The notes under the pieces were generated by a model that searched no databases, was not told where the DNA came from, and saw only the letters and a program-made list of their open reading frames with translations. The position numbers were made by a program, and so were the translations under genes. From Candidatus Hebobacteria bacterium (GTDB taxonomy: Bacteria; Armatimonadota; Hebobacteria; Hebobacterales; Hebobacteraceae), in assembly GCA_029821235.1 (NCBI GenBank), contig JALGTT010000046.1:1-12329 (forward strand): a stretch of 12,329 nt of DNA. Reading direction: 5' to 3'. Below, piece by piece: positions 7,240-12,329 of the stretch (its first letter is position 1; each line of letters begins with the position of its first letter).

Positions 7240-8331
7240 CTACCGCCCCCGATACCGCTGCCTGCGGTAGTCCAGCCGGTTGGGCGCAACCATCATCTGC
7301 ACCTCCGCGGGGAACATCTCCACATGCACGACACCATGGTCCCACACCAGCGCGCTGCCGTGGAAGGCGGGCCCGCGCAACTCGTACAAGGTCCCCGCGC
7401 CGGGTGTGTCCCGCGGCGTCGTCTCCGCACGCCTCAGGACCGTCAGCCACTCCGCCACCCGGCTTCGGCTGGTCTCCTTGATAATTATCGGGCCGGGCGG
7501 ACGTATCCTCTCCAGCGCCTCGACCACATACGCCTCCAGCAACTGCGGCCAGAGTTTCCGGAGGAGCCGTGGAGATGCGAACAGGTCGGCGGCCGCGATC
7601 TCGCCGTTGATGACCACCACCGCTCCAATCATCTTGGGGTTCCGCTCCGGCAGGTCGGAGAGCGCGGAGCGATAGGGCTCTTTGTCTCGTTGCACCGACT
7701 CGCTGTCCCGTACCGACCTCAGACTGCCGGTGGGACTGGGCGCGCCAAGGGCCTCCTGCGAGCGCGCGACGGACTCCCATACGGCGGTCTGCCCGGCCGC
7801 CTTCGCCCGCCGAATAGAGGCGGGGGCGAGCGATTTCCCGGCCGCGAACTTTCCGTCGTCACTGGCGACCACCCACCGGCCGTGCTCCACACAGAAGACA
7901 GGCACCACCAGCTCCGCGCCGGCGGGCACAATCAGGTCATCGGCGAGAATGCGGTCCTGCTTGCCACCGGTGAGCATCTCGCCCGCCATCCCGAACACCG
8001 GAACCTTGGCCTTGCTCCGAACCCGGGCGAAGTTGACCTGGGAGTCTTTCAGCTCGCTCACCTCGATCAGGCCCTTCTCGATCGCCTCGCCCAGGGGGAG
8101 TTCCACGCGGGGCGCCCGCGCGCCCACCGCGGTGACGGGATAGATGGTCAGGTTCTCGTGCCGCCGCGCCGGGCCGACGGCCAGGCGAGAGGCGAAATCG
8201 TCCAGCGCCTCCTCCGCCCTCGGCGGCGGAGAGGCATGAGCCGCCTTCCCCGACTTCACCCAACCGATACCGAACAGCCCCGCCAGGAGCGCTCCGCCCA
8301 CTATTGCCAGGAGGAGAGGTCGGACCTTCAT
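7240..8331 (-). CDS. exported ARPP-1 (DUF6569-like) domain protein
   Basis: The 363-residue product starts with a hydrophobic signal (LLLAIVGGALLAGLFGIGW, residues 6-24) and a possible signal-peptidase site AHA|SP at 33/34, so it is secreted or anchored in the inner membrane facing the periplasm. Residues about 58-330 resemble the ARPP-1 domain family. The cues are ENLTIYPV, LGEAIEKGLIEVSEL, the conserved GGKQDRIL (122-129), and VPAGAELVVPVFCVEHGRW. The family's biochemical role is not established, and the assignment is from memory of its motifs. AAGGAG lies 8 nt before the ATG at 8331; a GTG immediately upstream (8334) is an equally in-frame alternative. The gene follows the macroglobulin by 63 nt with no clear promoter between, so the two are probably co-transcribed. 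The 36-bp palindrome ends the unit. Confidence 0.8.
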   Translation of the reverse strand: MKVRPLLLAIVGGALLAGLFGIGWVKSGKAAHASPPPRAEEALDDFASRLAVGPARRHENLTIYPVTAVGARAPRVELPLGEAIEKGLIEVSELKDSQVNFARVRSKAKVPVFGMAGEMLTGGKQDRILADDLIVPAGAELVVPVFCVEHGRWVVASDDGKFAAGKSLAPASIRRAKAAGQTAVWESVARSQEALGAPSPTGSLRSVRDSESVQRDKEPYRSALSDLPERNPKMIGAVVVINGEIAAADLFASPRLLRKLWPQLLEAYVVEALERIRPPGPIIIKETSRSRVAEWLTVLRRAETTPRDTPGAGTLYELRGPAFHGSALVWDHGVVHVEMFPAEVQMMVAPNRLDYRRQRYRGR

Positions 8332-8383
8332 CACTCACTCTCCTTGTTCTAGACTGCGCATTACTGCGTAACCCTTCGTGTGA

Positions 8384-8413
8384 CTATCGTACTGTCAGTT
8401 CCACCGGCTTGGC
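8384..8413 (-). other. out-of-frame remnant of the macroglobulin C-terminus
   Basis: On the minus strand these 30 bases read A-K-P-V-E-L-T-V-R-stop (TAG at 8386-8384), in a different frame from the macroglobulin, whose own frame stops at 8395. From memory, bacterial macroglobulins of this type often end with a similar PVELTV tail. The stretch starts 2 nt after the codons for FPIK, so a loss of one base, or of any length equal to 1 mod 3, would explain it. It could be chance, a real deletion or a sequencing error. Confidence 0.45.
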
Positions 8414-11400
8414 CGTTTGATGGGGAACTTCGCCCGCAGGCGGTAGCTGAACTCCAGCGGCTTGCGGGAGGCGAGTTTGTCCAGGTAGACGATGATCTGT
8501 CTGGCGGCGATGGTGTACTTCTCCATCACCTGCTTCTCCACCAGCCGGTCCAGGTCCGCGGTCTGCACCTCGAATCCGGGCGGGACTCCGAGGTCGATCA
8601 CCACCATGTTGCAGGCCCGCGGGTCGTTGTTCACCACACTCACCCGGGCGGTGAGGAGATCATCGGTCTGCAGCGAGGTGCGGTCATAGGACACGTCAAT
8701 GGAGAGCAGCTCCTGCTTGGGCGGCCGCACCAGCGCCCACGGCAGGTAGTACTTGGAGACGATCTGATAGAGCGCGCTGCCCTTGCCCTTGAGGGTGATC
8801 TTCACCCGGTTGTCGCCATCGTGAATCAACTGCTTGGCGTCCACCTGTCTGACCACCTCATAGTCCTCCGGGGTGATGCGGAACTCGCCCGCCTGCTTCC
8901 CGTTCACCTGCACGGTCACCGTGGCGTCGATGTCCTGCGCCGCCTTCTTCAGGCTCGCCAGCAGGGCCTTCAGCGACCAGACGGTGGCCTGTGTCGTCTG
9001 CCAGGTGCCGAAACTGTCCTTGGCGCGAATGAGATAGGTGATCGCCTTGTTCGTGAGGACCACGTGCCGGCCGGACTTGACCAGGGCATAGGTGGCCAGC
9101 GCGGTGGTCTCCAGGTCGGCGGAGCCGTCCTGGGCAGAGGTGAAGGTGGGCCCATCGGTGCGCCAGTAGGCGATCTCCTTCTCCACCGTCGCCGCCTTCG
9201 CCAGCGCGTTCACCACCTGGCCGGTGGTGTCGCCCTTGCGCCCGGAGGTCAGATAGGCATTCGCCAGTACGGCCAGCGCATAGGGGTCCTTCGCCTTCCG
9301 CCAGTGGGCGTCGAGATAGGCGAAGGCGCGATCCAGCGCCGCTCCGCGATACCCCGATTCGGCGAGTGCCCAGGTGATGTAGGCGGTGACCCGCAGGGTA
9401 TCGGTCTGGCGGTTGATGATGCCCTCGGCGATCCCGCCCTTGTCCGGCTCCCACGATCCGTCCTTCTGCTGGAGGCCGACCAGCCAGTTCTGGGTGCGGG
9501 TGATGAGGTTCGGGTCCACCTCGTGGACGCGGCTCATGTCGTGGAACTCGAGCAACCCGTAGGCGGTGAGCACCTTGTGGGCCGGCGCGTTCCCGAACCA
9601 CGAGAACCCGCCGCCCTTCACCTCGAAGGAGACCAGGCGCTGATAGCCCACGTTGATGTACTGCTCGGCCTTCATCTGGATCTCGGGGGTGATCTTGTTG
9701 GTGGACTTCATGTAGTCTATCACCAGCACGTTCGGATAGGTCACCGAACTGGTCTGCTCGAAACACCCGAACGGCATCCGCAGCAGCGAATCCAACCCCT
9801 CCACCGCCTGGCTGAACAGGCCGGGGTAGATCTTCACCAGGATGGTGGAGGCTCCGGGGATGGCCGCCTTCGGGATGGCGACGGTCCTCTCGACGGTTCC
9901 CTCCAGGCGGTCGTTCCAGGTGTCCCGGCGCTCCTCCCCGTCGGGCAGCACCTCGATCTTCCGTTTGATGGCATCGCTCAACTTCGACCCCTGCGCGCGA
10001 ATGGTGAGCGAGTGATTCCCGATCTGCTTGGCGCGGATGCGGTAGTACACGACGGTGATGTCGGAGGGGCCGATGTCCAGCGATTTCTCCGCCTTGTCTC
10101 CCACCAGGTCGAACCAGGGATCCAGTTCCAGGCGCAGCCGCACGGTCTGCCGATCGGGCAGGTAGTTGTAGACCGCGATGGGGATGGAGATTTCGTCGTT
10201 CTGGGTGAGCGCCACCGGCAGGTCAATGTCGATGAAGAAGTCCTGGAACACCCGCAGCCCCTTCGTGGCGCTGCCCAGTTGCCCGCGCCGGGAGGAGGCC
10301 AGCGTCTGCATCCGCCAGGTGGTGATGGAATCGGCCATCTGCACGGTAACCGAGGCGCGGCCATGCTCATCGGTGATCACCGCGGGGTTCACGTACATGG
10401 TCTCCGGGAAGAACTGGCGGAGGCGCACCTGGGGCCGGCCGGCGGCCGCGGCGTGCTGGGGAGCGGGCGCGCCGAGGGCCGGCACCGCCATCGCCTTCTC
10501 CATCACCATGTCCATGGCAATCCCGCCGCGGCGGCCACCGCGCCCCCCGGCGGCGAAGCCGCCCCGCCATCGCCGCTCACCCTCCAGGAGCCATCGCGCG
10601 ATGCCGAGCAGGTCATCGCTGGTGTTCCACCGCCCATCCGGCCCCGCGGAGTCGAGCACACAGTTCACCTGCGACCACCGCACCCGGTAGTCGCGGCCCC
10701 AGCGGTCCTTGAGATCGCGCTTCTTCAGCAGCCCCTCCTCCACCAGAGTCTCGATGCCGTCCTTCTCCGCGAGATAACGGCGGTGCCGCTCGTAGTAGCG
10801 CTTCAGCGCGCGGTCTATCCGCTCTGCGGCACGCGCCATCTCCTTCATCCAGCGCGACTTCATCTTCGCCAGCCGCTCCTGGTAACTGTCGGCGGTGAGG
10901 GTGTACGGGTCCCGAGGCTGGGAGGCGGCGAAGAGCACGGCCGCCGCCCGCTGCCTGAGGGCCTCATCCTCCGCGGACTCGGCCCCCTGGAAGGGGAGTT
11001 TCCCGGTGACCACGCCCTCCGGGGTGAAGCCGTGTATCTCGTAGCGCGGCTTCATCAGTTCCTTCTCCAGCGCGAAGTACACCCGCTCCAGGCCGGGCTG
11101 CATCTCCTGGAGCGCGAACACGCTCTCGTCCACGATGGTCACGCCCAGCGCGGCCTGCGTCGGCCGTCCCTGCTGGTCCCGCACGGTGAAGCGCAGTTCC
11201 GCGGGATCGCCCGGCCGGTAGGTCTCCTTGTCCGGCCGCACCTCCACCACCAGGTCATCCGCCGGCTCCACGTAGAGCAGTCGCGTGTCGCGGATGATGT
11301 TCTCGTCCGGCAGGATCTGGTAGGCATGGATTTGCAGCGTCCCCTGCAGGTCGGGGGTGAGGGGAAGGTCGAACTGCGACCGGCCGCCCTTCAGGTCAAC

Positions 11401-12329
11401 CGCGCGGGTGAGCACGGTCTGATTGTCCCGAATCACGTCAACGTAAGTCGTTCCCTCTTGTTTGGTGGAGAGGACGGTGAAGCGGACACTGTCGCCGACC
11501 TTGGCGATGGAACGGTCCGGCCGCAACAGCACTGCCTGCTTTCCTTCGCCCAGCCCCACCTCCGCCGTTCTGGTCACCCGATGGCCGCGGCCGTCCGCAA
11601 CCTCCAGGGAAAGGGCGCGATCTCCCCACTTCGGCACCAGGTGCCATTCGAAAATCCCCGCCGCATCGGTGGCGCCTCTCGCCTCCTCCTGCGGTCCTTG
11701 CGAGGCGATGAGCTCAGACCCGGCCATCGCGGATACCGATGCCCCCGGCACCGGCTTCCCGTCCGGGGTGGAGACCAACACGTACACGATGTTCTCCAGC
11801 CCCGGCTTCAGCTCTCCCGACTCCGGCACCACAGTCACGACCAGCGGATCCTTCGCCACCGGCACCATCTCCGCGATCTTCTCGGTGTGCTCGGCCCGGT
11901 CGGTGACCTCCGCATCCACCTTCACGAAGGCCTTGCCCTGTTCCAGCGGCTGGCCCACGAAGTAATCGGGCAGGTCGCACTCGAACTTGAAGGTGCCGTT
12001 GGCGTCGGTCCTGCCCTTGATCTCGGCGAACTCGTTGAACTTCACATCGAAGGCGGAGAGGGTGATGAGAACCTCGGATTCGGAGGTCGGCTTTCCGAAG
12101 AAGTAGTCGGCCTGCACCTTGCCCGTCATCCGCTCTCCCGGCAGGTAATAGGGCTTGTCTGTGGAGAGGGTGACCTTGAACTTGGGGAGCACGTACCGCT
12201 TCACCTCCACGGTCCGCTCGGCGCGGCCGTCCGGGGTGATGGCTCGCACCGTGTAGCGCCCCATGTTCACCTCATCGGCTAGCACGAACTTCGCGGAGGC
12301 GATGCCGTACTCGGAGGCCTCCATGGTCT
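8395..12329 (-). CDS. alpha-2-macroglobulin family thioester protein (5' end beyond the window)
   Basis: The reading frame is open through the right edge. The first Met codon in view (12322-12324; residue 1 for numbering here) lies inside an MG domain, so the signal peptide and first MG domain(s) are missing. Domains in order: the end of MG2 into MG3 (RTVEVKRYVLPKFKV, STDKPYYLPGERMTGKV), MG4 (about 155-245), MG5 (about 258-350), and MG6/bait-bearing segment (about 351-640, TIVDESVFALQE). MG7 follows (RQFFPETMYVNPAVITDEHG; TTWRMQTLASS), then the thioester domain with GCFEQTSS (Cys854 to Gln857; bases 9754-9765), and a receptor-binding-like end. The Cys-Glu-Gln thioester suggests covalent trapping of proteases. 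Residues about 500-580 look like a GspG pseudopilin domain, followed by a Gly/Arg then Met/Ala/Pro-rich linker (587-631). The final strand with the usual YEYY-type ending is missing, and the protein stops at KFPIKRPSRWN, apparently after a frameshift. The ARPP-1 gene follows; no pbpC is seen on this side. Confidence 0.93.
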   Translation of the reverse strand, partial: TMEASEYGIASAKFVLADEVNMGRYTVRAITPDGRAERTVEVKRYVLPKFKVTLSTDKPYYLPGERMTGKVQADYFFGKPTSESEVLITLSAFDVKFNEFAEIKGRTDANGTFKFECDLPDYFVGQPLEQGKAFVKVDAEVTDRAEHTEKIAEMVPVAKDPLVVTVVPESGELKPGLENIVYVLVSTPDGKPVPGASVSAMAGSELIASQGPQEEARGATDAAGIFEWHLVPKWGDRALSLEVADGRGHRVTRTAEVGLGEGKQAVLLRPDRSIAKVGDSVRFTVLSTKQEGTTYVDVIRDNQTVLTRAVDLKGGRSQFDLPLTPDLQGTLQIHAYQILPDENIIRDTRLLYVEPADDLVVEVRPDKETYRPGDPAELRFTVRDQQGRPTQAALGVTIVDESVFALQEMQPGLERVYFALEKELMKPRYEIHGFTPEGVVTGKLPFQGAESAEDEALRQRAAAVLFAASQPRDPYTLTADSYQERLAKMKSRWMKEMARAAERIDRALKRYYERHRRYLAEKDGIETLVEEGLLKKRDLKDRWGRDYRVRWSQVNCVLDSAGPDGRWNTSDDLLGIARWLLEGERRWRGGFAAGGRGGRRGGIAMDMVMEKAMAVPALGAPAPQHAAAAGRPQVRLRQFFPETMYVNPAVITDEHGRASVTVQMADSITTWRMQTLASSRRGQLGSATKGLRVFQDFFIDIDLPVALTQNDEISIPIAVYNYLPDRQTVRLRLELDPWFDLVGDKAEKSLDIGPSDITVVYYRIRAKQIGNHSLTIRAQGSKLSDAIKRKIEVLPDGEERRDTWNDRLEGTVERTVAIPKAAIPGASTILVKIYPGLFSQAVEGLDSLLRMPFGCFEQTSSVTYPNVLVIDYMKSTNKITPEIQMKAEQYINVGYQRLVSFEVKGGGFSWFGNAPAHKVLTAYGLLEFHDMSRVHEVDPNLITRTQNWLVGLQQKDGSWEPDKGGIAEGIINRQTDTLRVTAYITWALAESGYRGAALDRAFAYLDAHWRKAKDPYALAVLANAYLTSGRKGDTTGQVVNALAKAATVEKEIAYWRTDGPTFTSAQDGSADLETTALATYALVKSGRHVVLTNKAITYLIRAKDSFGTWQTTQATVWSLKALLASLKKAAQDIDATVTVQVNGKQAGEFRITPEDYEVVRQVDAKQLIHDGDNRVKITLKGKGSALYQIVSKYYLPWALVRPPKQELLSIDVSYDRTSLQTDDLLTARVSVVNNDPRACNMVVIDLGVPPGFEVQTADLDRLVEKQVMEKYTIAARQIIVYLDKLASRKPLEFSYRLRAKFPIKRPSRWN

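Noticed and set aside
8332..8394. Promoter between the macroglobulin and ARPP-1 genes
   Set aside because: A CTGACA-like box exists near 8393-8398, but no -10 element lies at a usable distance; co-transcription is simpler.
8380..12282. Very long plus-strand open frame (about 1300 codons) opposite the macroglobulin
   Set aside because: It is the antisense shadow of a clearly recognised gene. In GC-rich DNA the opposing frame often lacks stops, and its translation is His/Gly/Leu/Arg-rich with no recognisable domain.
12322..12324. ATG near the right edge as the true macroglobulin start
   Set aside because: The frame stays open to the edge, no ribosome-binding site is visible, and the sequence begins inside an MG domain with no signal peptide.

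Overview
The window is GC-rich, densely coding bacterial DNA carrying six protein genes: five complete, and one cut by the right edge. I see no tRNA, rRNA, CRISPR array, insertion sequence or integrase. The mix suggests a diderm bacterium from a less-studied high-GC phylum (Armatimonadota, Planctomycetota or Acidobacteriota-like). That placement is an impression from family content, not a measured one. The mix is: a large exported S55-like/beta-propeller protein, a secreted ARPP-1-type protein, a thioester alpha-2-macroglobulin and a compact Feo iron-uptake operon under a DtxR-type regulator.

Layout. Plus strand: a candidate promoter (12-41) leads a 1308-residue exported protein (124-4050). 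It has an N-terminal SpoIVB/S55-like module whose two halves are in swapped order, then a beta-propeller, a beta-sandwich and two Ig-like domains. All other genes are on the minus strand. The iron operon is transcribed from about 7119 down to 4047 as DtxR-family repressor, feoA, feoB. A near-consensus sigma70 promoter has a TTAGGC-type DtxR-box lying at the expected transcription start, so iron-responsive autoregulation of the whole operon is the simplest reading. feoB and the plus-strand gene converge with interlocked stop codons in a single CTAG.

Upstream of the iron operon, separated by a perfect 36-bp palindrome that probably works as a terminator, is a second minus-strand unit. It holds a large alpha-2-macroglobulin (8395 to beyond 12329) followed 63 bp later by an exported ARPP-1-domain protein (7240-8331). 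The macroglobulin keeps the GCFEQ thioester motif. Its bait-region position holds what looks like the globular domain of a type II secretion pseudopilin (GspG). Its C-terminus appears frameshifted, since the family-like ending AKPVELTVR-stop sits just past the actual junction in another frame.

The least ordinary observations are the GspG-like insert in the macroglobulin bait region, the permuted S55 module, the macroglobulin/ARPP-1 pairing in place of the usual macroglobulin/PbpC pairing, and the disrupted macroglobulin C-terminus.
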